Part shown: positions 17,674-27,281 of the stretch, piece by piece
Position numbering within the stretch: position 1 is the first letter of the stretch
Layout of the letters: the number at the start of each line of letters is the position of its first letter
Assembly: GCA_964527785.1 (NCBI GenBank)
Contig: CAZGNO010000004.1
Coordinates: forward strand, 1-64,000
From: JADJXV01 sp964527785
GTDB lineage: Bacteria > Bacteroidota > Ignavibacteria > Kapaibacteriales > UBA961
Direction: 5' to 3'
DNA: 64,000 nucleotides
Position numbers and translations under genes: made by a program
Notes under the pieces: generated by a model
Databases searched by the model: none
What the model saw: the letters and a program-made list of their open reading frames with translations, nothing else
What the model was told of the DNA's origin: nothing

Positions 17674-18255
17674 TCATCTGGTATGCTTGCTATACCTATA
17701 CATTATAGACATTTTAGAGACATATTCCCTTAAATATGCAATATTTGCAAGTTGCGAACCTTGGCTTTCGAACTGAAGAGTCAAGTAACAATCTACTGCT
17801 GCCGGCTTATCGCCAAACACTTGTTTCAGTCCTGCTTCAGTGCCTCCGTTATAGGTTTTACCGGCATTATACAAGGTTACCTGTGCTGAAGGAAAAAGTG
17901 CACTCCAGTTTACCTCTCCACTTACTTTAAGCGATGGTGGAGGATCCTTTGTAAGGAGAGCAAAAAAATCTACTTTTAAATGTTCTTTGGTGCAAATATT
18001 CGCTTGAGTTTGATATATAATGAACCTGATTGTATCTCCGTAATCTTGGTAAAAAACTGTATTTCCTGCAGGAAGGGGGTAGTTTGCCTTTTCAATCTCT
18101 ATCCCACCATCTAACGTAATTTTATGTTCAACATATTCTGTTCCTGCATCACAAGCACCGTCACTCAATTCATAATCATCCGGATTGTCACATGAGGCAA
18201 GCCCCATAATTACTGAACATATAATCAACAGACAGAATGTAGAAAATAACTTCAT
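17674..18255 (-). CDS. Hypothetical lipoprotein
   Basis: A 193-residue protein with a signal peptide and lipobox LASC (C22), so it should be lipid-anchored in the envelope. A strong GGAGG ribosome site precedes the ATG. The mature part is rich in aromatic and acidic residues, begins with an Asp/Asn-rich linker and holds three further Cys (about C35, C88 and C152). I recognise no family. It is separated by 171 nt from ruvA on the same strand and may be an independent unit. Confidence 0.65.
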   Translation of the reverse strand: MKLFSTFCLLIICSVIMGLASCDNPDDYELSDGACDAGTEYVEHKITLDGGIEIEKANYPLPAGNTVFYQDYGDTIRFIIYQTQANICTKEHLKVDFFALLTKDPPPSLKVSGEVNWSALFPSAQVTLYNAGKTYNGGTEAGLKQVFGDKPAAVDCYLTLQFESQGSQLANIAYLREYVSKMSIMYRYSKHTR

Positions 18256-18426
18256 CGAAAACCTCCGTTTTGTAAATGAATTGATAATTTAAGACTATCT
18301 TTATTTACGATTTAATCTAACCATACATATAGCATTGATATTATAAAAACAATATTACAATTTTTCTTGAAGCTTTCCAAGTTAATTACAACTACATAAG
18401 AAGTATATTTCATGGAACCTTACCTC

Positions 18427-19029
18427 TCATCCCACAAACCGCAACGCTTTCTTAATAAGCTGGTCAGCCGTTACAGATTCGGAGTTCAGTTCAGCCGCCG
18501 CACTGCGGATAGCTTTCTCAGCAATCAACTTATTATACCCTAGTGAAAGCAGGGCAGCAAGAGCGTCCTGCTGGACAAGTTTTTGTACACCTATAAACGA
18601 AATACCGACGTTTTCTTCAAGAGGGAGCTTACCTATTTTATCACGTAGTTCTACTATTATTCGCTCGGCGGTTTTTTTGCCAATGCCGGGCATTTTTTGG
18701 AGAGCTATAAGGTTATTGCGAAGGATATAATCGCGGAGTTCAAAGAGGGTAATGGATGATAGAATGGCAAGTGCACTTTTTGCACCGATACCTGAAATGG
18801 AAGTAATCATCAGGAATGCCTCACGCTCGGCTACCGTGGAAAAACCATAGAGGTTTAATGCGTCTTCTCTGGGGATTAAAAGAGTATAGATACGGGCTTT
18901 GGTGTTGAGTTCGGGAAGTTGTTCGTGAGTAGCAAGTGAGATTGATACTTGATACCCCACGCCCCCACAATCAATAACGATTTCGGTAGGTCTTTTTTCG
19001 ATGAGCGTTCCGCTTAGCTGTGCTATCAT
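18427..19029 (-). CDS. ruvA: Holliday junction DNA helicase subunit RuvA
   Basis: A 200-residue protein of normal length. Residues 1-62 form the OB-fold domain (MIAQLSGTLIEKRPTEIVID). Two helix-hairpin-helix segments follow (ITSISGIGAKSALAIL and LQKMPGIGKKTAERIIVELR). The C-terminal RuvB-contacting domain contains LLSLGYNKLIAEKAIRSA. RuvA tetramers bind four-way junctions and load RuvB for branch migration. Neither ruvB nor ruvC is in the window. The gene follows the KilA-N pseudogene by 14 nt. Confidence 0.95.
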   Translation of the reverse strand: MIAQLSGTLIEKRPTEIVIDCGGVGYQVSISLATHEQLPELNTKARIYTLLIPREDALNLYGFSTVAEREAFLMITSISGIGAKSALAILSSITLFELRDYILRNNLIALQKMPGIGKKTAERIIVELRDKIGKLPLEENVGISFIGVQKLVQQDALAALLSLGYNKLIAEKAIRSAAAELNSESVTADQLIKKALRFVG

Positions 19030-19043
19030 TTATGTTCTATTGT

Positions 19044-19876
19044 TTAAGTTTTTTTAATTGACGAATTTGCTGTAAGAGATTTCAGCTGCCGAATGGCTAT
19101 GGTATTGAGTTTAAGCACCCGTTCACTTTGCGGTAAATTCATGCGTATAAATTCAGCATTCATACTTTCCAAATTCGCCAGTACCAACAGTTGCTCTATA
19201 CTGCCGTAATCTCTGATATTCCCTTCTTTATCAGGGTTTTCTTTCCGCCATTGCGATGCCGTTTTTCCAAACAATGCCACATTCAGAACATCAGCTTCAC
19301 TTGCATAGATATACTGTTCTTGCTCTTTTGTAATATGCTGAGGGATAATATTTTCTTTAATTGCGTCCGTATGTACTTTATAATTCAGCTTGGCTAATGT
19401 TCGATTCAAATTCCATTCCAACGATAATCTGTGGTTTTCATCCTCTTTGAGCCGTTGAAATTCTTTGATGAGATAGACCTTAAATTCGGCACTAATCCAC
19501 ATCCCGAATTCAAATGCAATATCCTTGTGCGCATACGTACCGCCATATCTGCCTGTAGTTGCCCGTAGTCCGATTGCATTTGTCTTCTCCACCCAATCTT
19601 TTACGCTTAGTTTGTAATTGTTCAATCCGGCAAGACTTTTAATTGTGTCAAATTCGCCATAATTAAAAGCTGGATTGTGAACACTTTCCTAAATCCCAAG
19701 AAATTCAACAGTATTTCTATTCAGAAGCCAGTCAGAAATGAAAAAATCTCCGTCTTTTGCCTTCAACATATCAGTTAAAGATATAAAATCATCGTCCTTT
19801 TTACTAAGACCTTTTTACTAAGAATAGTAATGACAGTTCCCTGAACATTAATAGTTGACTTCTTCTCTTTTTGCAT
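19044..19876 (-). pseudogene. KilA-N domain gene, inactivated
   Basis: The intact 3' part (19044-19625) encodes a KilA-N region (GRYGGTYAHKDIAFEFGMWI, EFKVYLIKEFQRLKEDE) and a conserved tail. Reading upstream on the minus strand recovers the natural start: ATG at 19876, then QKEKKSTINVQGTVITILSK. The frame is then lost at a perfect 14-bp tandem duplication (19796-19809 and 19810-19823). With one copy removed the frame continues KDDDFISLTDM and on to NRNTVEFLGI. There a TAG (19689-19691) stands where relatives usually have Trp. Two independent lesions mark a decaying gene. KilA-N proteins occur in phages and Bacteroidota accessory DNA; their role is poorly known. Confidence 0.85.
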
Positions 19877-20093
19877 AACAAATGTAATAAGTATTGAATA
19901 TCAAGTTGGTGTAAATACTATAAGCATTATACTTAAAATCAAATATACTGAAATTTTCTTGCAAGAATGATAATTATAAATAGAGCGCGACAATCCAACT
20001 TTTTACACCATTCAATCGTCTTTATATAAATATCCTATTGCTGATGTTTGCTTACACTTTTCTTTGCCGGGTATCCTCCCTCACTTTTTCAGC

Positions 20094-22514
20094 ATGAAAT
20101 ATCTCTTTATTCTTTTCTTGTGGTGCTTTCCGGTGATTATCTTGGCGCAACAGAGCGGCAGCAGCACCATTATCCGGGGTCAAATTACCGACGCTGAAAC
20201 AAATGAGCCGATACGTTTTGCAACCATTAGAGTAGAAGAAACACCAAAGGGTGCAATGAGCAGCATAGGTGGAAAATTTCTAGTGAAGATTCCACCCGGA
20301 ATGCAAAGAGACAGCTTCTTGCTCAAGTTTTCGATGGTCGGATATCGCACCGAACGGCGCACTATAAAGCGAACAAATGATACACTTCACATTAATTTAG
20401 CTCTCCGTCCTGCTCCATCACAAACAATGGAAGTGGTGGTTTCAGCAGAAGACCCGGGTATCAAACTGATGCGAAACGTTCTGAAACGTAAACAAGAACA
20501 GCGCGATTCACTAAGTACATACACATACAAACTCTACACAAAATTCCTTGCAAGTACTGACACTATAACTGCTTCCCGTGCCGACAGTCGCGCCGATACT
20601 ACTATCATTGCCATTTTTGAATCCTATTCCAACGGATATTTTGCGAAGCCCGATAAGTACTTCAACGAAATTACTCAACGCCGACAAACAGCGAATGTCC
20701 CCCCCGAAGCAAATTTTGTAGCATTCGGCACAAATATCAATGCGTATGATGATTATGTAGGGCTGCTGAGTGAGAAAATTGCTACCCCGTTTCACCCCGA
20801 TGCACTTGATTATTACGATTTTGTTCTCGAACGGCAGATTGAGGGGGATTCGCTCACAATCAGCCGTGTACGTGTACATCCCAAAGGTGACCGCAAACTC
20901 TTTTCGGGTACTGTGGATATTGACGCTCGGAAGTTCATACCACTTTCAGTAGAATTAACTCCAAATCGTGCAGTACAATTACCATTTGATGCCCGTCTTA
21001 GGTTCGACCAAAAATTTGAAGAAATAGGACGTTTCGTACTCCCTACCGGCCTGCATATTTTCTCTACACTCGAAGCGGCATTTTTGTGGATACTCGCACC
21101 GCGTTTGGATATTACTATCGAGACCGTAGCGTATGATTATGAACTCAATATCCCCGTAAACGATGATTTGTTTTCCAAACGCCGTGTGGAGGCAAGTTCG
21201 ACTGCAGAAGTATTTGATTCGACTGTGTGGATTGATAATCCTGTACTGCCGCTACGAACACAGGAAGCAGATGCCTACCTTAGTATTCAACACAACAGGG
21301 ACAATGCAGATTCAGCAATCGGCACGAATTTGATTGACCGAACTTTTGGTGTGTTCGCTCGGACTGCAGTGCGCCTAGGGCAGCGTCCTTTTACCGGCTT
21401 TGAAGATATTTTCCGTTATAATCGGGTACAGGGGGCATATCTGGGAATTGGGCTTCGAGATGACTTATCAACGTTCATTCATTGGACTGCAAAAGTGGGC
21501 TATAGTTTTGCAGATAAACGTCTGTCGGGTGAATTGATGCTTAGGAAAGGATTTGGCGATGCACAGCTTTTTTCAGTGGAGGCAACACTGTTCAGGCGGC
21601 TGACGCGGCGGGACAATCCCTACATTGTTACTTCGAACGGCATTACTCCTACAGCACTTTTATTCAAGACTGATTATGGTGACTATTACTATGCAAATGG
21701 AGTTGAGGCGGCTGTTGAAATCAGCTTCGGGCAATTGAAGTTTATCCGGCGGGATATTTTTGCGCGCCCCCGTGTATTTAGGGTCTTTGCACGCAGTGAG
21801 TACGAGCTGTCCGCGCCAAAGCAAACAGATTTTGCCGTATTCGGCGATACTTTTCGTGATAACCCGCTTATAATGGACGGAATGATGCGTTCATTCGGCG
21901 CAGAAATCCGTTGGGACTACCATCCTCAACGGCGGATTAGTACATTCGGGTTTAATATCTATACTGAGATTTCCAATCCACAGATTATGCCGAGTGATTT
22001 TTCTTTTGAGCACTATCACGGCTCGCTCCAGTTACGCACGCCTACGCTGCCTCTATGGTTGCTAGACCTACGGTTCTCCGGCGGGTATTCCAGAGGAAAT
22101 GTACCGCCGCAGAGATTTTTCAGTCTGGAATCTTCTACAACGTATATAGCAGCCGAGAGTGTGTTTCGCGGAATGAGAGCAAAGGAATTTTACGGGGACA
22201 GTTATGCAGCAATTTCAATGGAGCATAATTTTGGCGAAGTGATACCCGGTGTATTACGAATACCAAATATTGCATCATTCGGCATTGAGTTCATTGCAAT
22301 TGTAGGTGTGGGATGGACGCAGTTTTCATCACAAACCCTCAAGTTTACAAATACAAAACTTCCATCTACATCTGCTACGGCGGATGGCTGGTATTATGAG
22401 GCAGGGATAGGGTTTAATAAAATTGCATTGTTCCTGAGATGCGATATTTCTGCCCGGTTTTCACAGCGGAATACTCCTGTGTTCGGGCTTACGATTTCGG
22501 GTGCTACGTATTGA
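20094..22514 (+). CDS. DUF5686 / carboxypeptidase-regulatory-like outer-membrane protein
   Basis: About 806 residues from the ATG at 20094, chosen over an upstream TTG at 20064 because it gives a clean signal peptide (MKYLFILFLWCFPVIILAQ). Residues about 25-105 are a CarboxypepD_reg-like domain (GQITDAETNEPIRFATIRV, FSMVGYRTERRTI) as at the front of TonB-dependent proteins. The remainder matches the DUF5686 family common in Bacteroidota. Its second half reads as outer-membrane beta-strands ending in an aromatic terminus. The role is unknown. There is no TonB plug motif, so it is not a classical receptor. It converges on feoB with a 25-nt gap. Confidence 0.8.
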   Translation: MKYLFILFLWCFPVIILAQQSGSSTIIRGQITDAETNEPIRFATIRVEETPKGAMSSIGGKFLVKIPPGMQRDSFLLKFSMVGYRTERRTIKRTNDTLHINLALRPAPSQTMEVVVSAEDPGIKLMRNVLKRKQEQRDSLSTYTYKLYTKFLASTDTITASRADSRADTTIIAIFESYSNGYFAKPDKYFNEITQRRQTANVPPEANFVAFGTNINAYDDYVGLLSEKIATPFHPDALDYYDFVLERQIEGDSLTISRVRVHPKGDRKLFSGTVDIDARKFIPLSVELTPNRAVQLPFDARLRFDQKFEEIGRFVLPTGLHIFSTLEAAFLWILAPRLDITIETVAYDYELNIPVNDDLFSKRRVEASSTAEVFDSTVWIDNPVLPLRTQEADAYLSIQHNRDNADSAIGTNLIDRTFGVFARTAVRLGQRPFTGFEDIFRYNRVQGAYLGIGLRDDLSTFIHWTAKVGYSFADKRLSGELMLRKGFGDAQLFSVEATLFRRLTRRDNPYIVTSNGITPTALLFKTDYGDYYYANGVEAAVEISFGQLKFIRRDIFARPRVFRVFARSEYELSAPKQTDFAVFGDTFRDNPLIMDGMMRSFGAEIRWDYHPQRRISTFGFNIYTEISNPQIMPSDFSFEHYHGSLQLRTPTLPLWLLDLRFSGGYSRGNVPPQRFFSLESSTTYIAAESVFRGMRAKEFYGDSYAAISMEHNFGEVIPGVLRIPNIASFGIEFIAIVGVGWTQFSSQTLKFTNTKLPSTSATADGWYYEAGIGFNKIALFLRCDISARFSQRNTPVFGLTISGATY

Positions 22515-22539
22515 TTATGTTTCAATTCTAACAGTATTC

Positions 22540-24393
22540 TCACCACGCCAGCGCAATTCTATACACCAAAAAACTAAGTCCATACGCCAGTATAAACGTA
22601 TATCCGAATGCAAAGCCCGCCCATTTCCATGATCCGGTTTCACGCTTCAATACAGCAAGTGTTGAAATGCATTGCAAGGCATAGACATAAAACGCCAAGA
22701 CTGCAAGTGCAGTAGGCAAGCCGATTGCGTGAGAAAGAATTTCTCTAAGCGGTGCGTCTGATACACTCACATCCGCACTGTAGAGCTGTCCCATGACGGA
22801 GATAAATACCTCTCGTGCAGCAAAACTGCCAATAACGCCAATTGTAAGTTTCCAGTCAAAACCAAGAGGTGCGAATATCGGTTGGATACCTTTTCCCAGT
22901 ATGCCGGCAAATGAATTCTCAAGTTGCATTCGCGATGCCTCGATTTCTGTAGTTCCGGTCGGAATATCAGTTCTCGGAAACTCAGTCAATGCCCACAATA
23001 TCACCGACAGCACGAGTATAATTCCCCCGGCAGTCCGTAAGAATTCCCTAGAGCGATTCCATACCGTCACAAACAAACTTTTGAGCGACGGCATTCTATA
23101 GGGTGGGAATTCTATCAGAAACGGCAGTTTAGACCCGCGAAACATTGTTCGCTTGAATACTCCTGCTATTAACAAACCTGATACAGCTGCCAAAACATAC
23201 AACCCACCAAGTACCATTCCCTGTAATGAAAAAACACCACCGATAAGCTGGGCAGGAACAAATGCACTGATAAGCAGTGCATACACCGGAAGCCGTGCAG
23301 AACAGGTCATAAGTGGTGCAACGAGCATCGTAGCCATGCGTTCTTTTTCCGAGGGAATTATCCTTGCCGACATAATCCCCGGTATCGCACAGGCAAACGA
23401 ACCAAGAAGCGGAATAAACGACCGCCCCTGCAACCCAAATACCCCCATCACCCTATCAACCAAAAATGCTGCTCTGGATAAGTAGCCGCAGTCTTCCAAG
23501 ATAACAATAAATAGATTCAACAAAAGGATTTGCGGCAGGAATATTAATACCGAACCGACCCCGCCAATCAAACCTTTTGTGATAAAACTGCGGAGGAGTC
23601 CTTCGGGCAAGCTATTGCCGATAATCTCTTGTAGAAATCCGAAACTTCCATCAATTCCATCCATCAGGGGCTTTGCCCATGTAAAGATAGACTGAAAAAA
23701 AAGTGCCATTACCACTAAAAATACAACCGGACCAAGAATCGGATGGAGAAAAATCTTATCCAAAAGCTCGGACCGTCTGTCTTTATAGCTGATATTGATA
23801 ACGCGGTGTGCAAGTTCGCGTGCTGCTGCATATCGTTCGTGGTGTGAATTTGGCGATTCACTCCATTTTTTGGGGATAGAAAATTCAGAAAGTCGCGTAA
23901 ACTGATCAGTCAGTTCATCTACACCAATTCCTTTATGACCTACCACACTCAGAACTGGAACGCCAAGTTCACGTTCCAGAGTAATGTCATCAAGCGCGCC
24001 GCCTTGAGCTTTGATTGCGTCAATCATCGTAACGACTACGATGGTTGGCAACCCCAATTCTGCGAAGTGAGAAAAAAGGAAAAGCCCCTTTTCAATGTTT
24101 GTCCCGTCAATAATAAATACAACTGTATTAGGTTTGGGGAGAGTGTGGTCACGACCTTCCAGAACTGCCAACGTGAGTTCTTCATCTCGTGATTTTGGAG
24201 ATAAGCTGTATGTTCCGGGGAGATCTATCAGGCGGAAGTTCGAGCCGTTTATGGTGATATTACCGATGCCTGCTTCTACGGTTACACCGGGGAAATTTCC
24301 GACCTTTTGGCGGAGCCCCGTGAGAACGTTAAAAAGCGTAGATTTGCCGCTATTTGGAGTGCCTACAAATGCAATGGTGACTGGGGTTGTCAT
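22540..24393 (-). CDS. feoB: Ferrous iron transport protein B
   Basis: A 617-residue inner-membrane Fe(II) transporter with a cytosolic N-terminal G domain. G1 is GTPNSGKST (11-19), G3 is DLPG, and G4 reads TMID, with Thr where most FeoB proteins have Asn (Thr is tolerated in GTPases generally). Two Gate regions with multiple membrane helices follow (GSFACAIPGIMSARIIPSEKE and MTCSARLPVYALLISAF are diagnostic, including Cys in each). It is somewhat shorter than the 770-residue E. coli protein. It lies 19 nt downstream of feoA and is surely co-transcribed. Confidence 0.95.
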   Translation of the reverse strand: MTTPVTIAFVGTPNSGKSTLFNVLTGLRQKVGNFPGVTVEAGIGNITINGSNFRLIDLPGTYSLSPKSRDEELTLAVLEGRDHTLPKPNTVVFIIDGTNIEKGLFLFSHFAELGLPTIVVVTMIDAIKAQGGALDDITLERELGVPVLSVVGHKGIGVDELTDQFTRLSEFSIPKKWSESPNSHHERYAAARELAHRVINISYKDRRSELLDKIFLHPILGPVVFLVVMALFFQSIFTWAKPLMDGIDGSFGFLQEIIGNSLPEGLLRSFITKGLIGGVGSVLIFLPQILLLNLFIVILEDCGYLSRAAFLVDRVMGVFGLQGRSFIPLLGSFACAIPGIMSARIIPSEKERMATMLVAPLMTCSARLPVYALLISAFVPAQLIGGVFSLQGMVLGGLYVLAAVSGLLIAGVFKRTMFRGSKLPFLIEFPPYRMPSLKSLFVTVWNRSREFLRTAGGIILVLSVILWALTEFPRTDIPTGTTEIEASRMQLENSFAGILGKGIQPIFAPLGFDWKLTIGVIGSFAAREVFISVMGQLYSADVSVSDAPLREILSHAIGLPTALAVLAFYVYALQCISTLAVLKRETGSWKWAGFAFGYTFILAYGLSFLVYRIALAW

Positions 24394-24412
24394 TCTTTTG
24401 GTTAGAGAACTC

Positions 24413-24646
24413 TTAGCCGATTTGCTTGACTAATATCGCTGCGCCTTCACTTGGGCGGACAGCCAATCGCGAAGAATGTCCGTAGGTTATTTCGAGTGGT
24501 CCTTTGAATGGAGCACGGCGAATAATTTTTAGTGTTGTTCCCGGTGTAAGTCCTAACTCTTGAAGCCGTTCTGTAAAATCATTTACTATCCCAAAACCAA
24601 CAATAATAGCCAAAGCACCAATCGGAAGTTCTGCTATATTAATCAT
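24413..24646 (-). CDS. feoA: Ferrous iron transport protein A
   Basis: A 77-residue SH3-like protein. FTERLQELGLTPGTTLKIIR and the closing GHSSRLAVRPSEGAAILV are the usual FeoA pattern. It is a small cytosolic partner that acts with FeoB in ferrous iron uptake. It is the first gene of a feoAB operon; no feoC was found. The 183 nt upstream, up to purH, contain the purH terminator but no obvious Fur-type palindrome. Confidence 0.93.
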   Translation of the reverse strand: MINIAELPIGALAIIVGFGIVNDFTERLQELGLTPGTTLKIIRRAPFKGPLEITYGHSSRLAVRPSEGAAILVKQIG

Positions 24647-24765
24647 TATAAAGGTAGAAAAGAGTGAGTATCACAGAAGAATAATCCCTTATTTATACCA
24701 AATCTACATAAAAACAAGGAAATGGCAAAGGAAAATCAATCCCGATAACGTTTACAGATATAAAA

Positions 24766-24796
24766 AACCGCCGTACTTCTGGAAAGCGCGGCGGTT
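24766..24796 (-). terminator. Intrinsic terminator of purH
   Basis: AACCGCCG (24766-24773) pairs with CGGCGGTT (24789-24796). Read on the minus strand the stem is followed by TTTTTATATC. It lies 33 nt past the purH stop. Confidence 0.8.
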
Positions 24797-24829
24797 GTAT
24801 TTGCAATAAGCGTGAACTTTTTTGTAAGT

Positions 24830-26383
24830 TTAATGTCTGAAATGCCGCATTCCTGTCATCATCATAGCAATATTATGTTCATCGGCAGCAGCAATTACTT
24901 CTGCATCCCGTACAGAGCCGCCGGGCTGAATAACAGTCGTTGCCCCTGCCTCTACTGCTTGCAATAATCCGTCTGCAAATGGGAAAAAGGCGTCACTGGC
25001 AACAGCACAACCTTTCAAATCTATTCCTGCATCCTGTGCCTTTTTAACGGCAATTCTCGCGGAATCCAACCGTGACATCTGTCCTGCTCCTATGGCAAGT
25101 GTTCTGTCGGCGGCGGCATAGACAATTGCATTTGATTTGACATGTTTTGCTACGCGCCAAGCGAACATGAGAGCATCCTTTTCGGTATCGGTCGGGATAC
25201 GTTTCGTTACTGAACGTAGGGCGGCTTCATCAAGTAGTTCCGCGTCTTCGGTTTGAAGCAAAAGCCCGCCTGCTACGGATTTTATCTGCATCACAATATT
25301 CTTACGGAGAGTATCATAATCAGCGGTCATCAGACGTCTGTCCTTCTTCTTGCGGAGCAGTTCAAGAGCTTCATCGGTAATTTCAGGGGCAATCAATACT
25401 TCCGCGAACAGTCCGTGAACCGTCTCTGCAAACTCACGATCTATCGGTCGGTTTACAGCAATAATTCCACCGAACGGTGATACAGTATCAGTTGCAAATG
25501 CCTTGGCGTATGCTTCACTTAGAGTTTTCCCTGAGCCAACGCCGCAAGGATTTGTATGTTTTACAATTACCACCGTCGGTTCGGTAAACTCTAACGCCAG
25601 TTTCGCTGCAGCATCAATATCTACAATATTATTGTACGATAATTCCTTACCGTGCAACTGCTTGAAAATCGAACTGAAGTGACCGTAAAGCACCGCCGAC
25701 TGATGAGGGTTCTCACCATAACGAAGTGATTGCTCTTTGCGCATCGGGAGTGATAATTCTTCGGGGAAAATCTCGCTTTTATTGCTGGAACGGAAATACC
25801 CTGCAATTAATGAATCATAATATCCTGTATGGGCAAATGCCTCGCCTGCAAGTTCACGTCTGAACTGTTCAGGTATTGCGTTGTTATTTCCTTCAAGTTC
25901 AGTAAGGATTGTTGCATAGCGGTCAGGATTGACGACCACTGCTGTCCAACGGTAGTTTTTGGCAGCGGCACGAACCATTGCAGGTCCACCAATATCAATG
26001 TTTTCAATAATGTCTTCGGGTGTAGCAGATGGATTTGCGAGTGTCTTTTCAAAAGGATAGAGATTCACAACAAGTAGGTCTATTGAATTTATACCATGCT
26101 CGGTCATATTTACTTGATGGTCGGGATTATCCAAGACAGCCAGTAATCCGCCATGTATTTTGGGTTGGAGAGTTTTTACGCGTCCGTCCATTATTTCGGG
26201 GAAACCGGTATAGTCGCTTACACTGACAACCGGGATTCCTGCATTTTTCAAGAGCGAAGATGTTCCGCCTGTCGAGAGAATTTCAATGCCTAAATTGTGG
26301 AGTTCCTTTGCAAATTCTACGATGCCGTTTTTATCGGAAACACTTATGAGGGCTCTTTTAATGGGGTAGGTTTCGGGAGTCAT
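24830..26383 (-). CDS. purH: Bifunctional AICAR formyltransferase / IMP cyclohydrolase
   Basis: The ATG at 26383 is preferred (AAGGA ribosome site just upstream); a longer frame to 26467 adds 28 atypical residues. The product is 517 residues, normal for PurH. The N-terminal MGS-like IMP cyclohydrolase domain begins ALISVSDKNGIVEFAKEL and contains VVNLYPFEKT. The AICAR transformylase domain contains LRYGENPHQSAVLY and VIVKHTNPCGVG. It catalyses the last two steps of purine synthesis. It is monocistronic, with its own terminator. Confidence 0.96.
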   Translation of the reverse strand: MTPETYPIKRALISVSDKNGIVEFAKELHNLGIEILSTGGTSSLLKNAGIPVVSVSDYTGFPEIMDGRVKTLQPKIHGGLLAVLDNPDHQVNMTEHGINSIDLLVVNLYPFEKTLANPSATPEDIIENIDIGGPAMVRAAAKNYRWTAVVVNPDRYATILTELEGNNNAIPEQFRRELAGEAFAHTGYYDSLIAGYFRSSNKSEIFPEELSLPMRKEQSLRYGENPHQSAVLYGHFSSIFKQLHGKELSYNNIVDIDAAAKLALEFTEPTVVIVKHTNPCGVGSGKTLSEAYAKAFATDTVSPFGGIIAVNRPIDREFAETVHGLFAEVLIAPEITDEALELLRKKKDRRLMTADYDTLRKNIVMQIKSVAGGLLLQTEDAELLDEAALRSVTKRIPTDTEKDALMFAWRVAKHVKSNAIVYAAADRTLAIGAGQMSRLDSARIAVKKAQDAGIDLKGCAVASDAFFPFADGLLQAVEAGATTVIQPGGSVRDAEVIAAADEHNIAMMMTGMRHFRH

Positions 26384-26663
26384 GCTGTCCTTGTTTTGAG
26401 ATGTATTGTTCGTTAAAATTGTACTGACTATCGAGAAGTATTCCAAAAGGTTGAAGATTCGTATCAATCCTTTTTAACATCGTTTTATTATGTCTTTTGG
26501 AAAACAAATGTAAGAAATTTTGTTCGATAATATGATTATGATATCAGTTATAGTCAATTTTTACCCGATGGATTGTGAGTCATTACGTACTTCTTACAAT
26601 GATTTTAAGAGAAGACGGTGAAGTGAATATCACATTACAATCAAAATTCATTCTTACGTTGTT

Positions 26664-26984
26664 CTAGTGTAAAACGTTGTTTTTCTTGCTTTCAAGTTCT
26701 TGGTTCAATTTTGAAATTCTTTTTATATATAAATCCAAATCAGCTGTCGTGTCGGATAAGTTGTCTGATATTTGTTCTAGAATTGTGTGGGCAGTTTCAG
26801 CTAAATGCAGATTGTTTTTACAATCAGTATCATCCTCGCCAAACTCCTTGCAATAGTCCATTACCTTCTGCAAAAAATCAATGCTTATGGTAATGTATGT
26901 CTGTTGGAGAACGTCACCCGAAATATCGCACAGACCGCATTGTATTGCTGCAGCCATGTTTTTATCCATTGTATATCTACTCAT
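26664..26984 (-). CDS. Small hypothetical protein, divergent from S24 repressor
   Basis: 106 residues from the ATG at 26984, which has a strong AGGAGG site 4-5 nt upstream; a longer reading to 27068 lacks one. The protein is acidic and mostly helical. It has four Cys in the first two thirds (CGLCDIS, DYCKEF, DCKNN) and a C-terminal coiled-coil-like stretch (DLDLYIKRISKLNQELESKK). I recognise no family. It is transcribed away from the UmuD-like repressor, sharing its upstream region and a palindromic operator candidate, so it may be that repressor's target. Confidence 0.6.
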   Translation of the reverse strand: MSRYTMDKNMAAAIQCGLCDISGDVLQQTYITISIDFLQKVMDYCKEFGEDDTDCKNNLHLAETAHTILEQISDNLSDTTADLDLYIKRISKLNQELESKKNNVLH

Positions 26985-27235
26985 ATACCCTCCTGATACT
27001 ATAATATTTTTACAAAAAAGTGACCGGTTGTGGTCGTGATGCCGGTATGTGTTTGCTGTTTGAATCATCTGTTTGAGATTGCTTTTTTTACCTTTTCCTG
27101 AAGCTTTTTGGGTTGATTTACGAACATTTTGTAGAAAATAGTTGAAAATTTCACTTTATTCTTTGCTATTGCCCTGTAGTTTATTATGTTTGTAGAATAA
27201 GCAGGTGGTTTATTGTCATAATTTCTAGTGCAAAA

Positions 27236-27255
27236 TTAATTAAAAATTTAATTAA
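27236..27255. promoter_or_regulatory. Palindromic operator candidate
   Basis: TTAATTAAA-AA-TTTAATTAA is a perfect inverted repeat with 9-nt arms and a 2-nt centre. It lies 27 nt before the repressor ATG, in the divergent region shared with the small gene at 26664-26984. The inner 13-mer TTAAAAATTTAAT recurs at 27937-27949 just after the repressor gene. AT-richness makes a chance match possible. Confidence 0.45.
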
Positions 27256-27281
27256 CTCAAAGACATTTCTTTACTTTTTTA

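Noticed and set aside
24000..24040. FeoB G4 motif Thr for Asn as a sign of inactivation
   Set aside because: Thr is accepted at this position in GTPases generally and all other motifs are intact.
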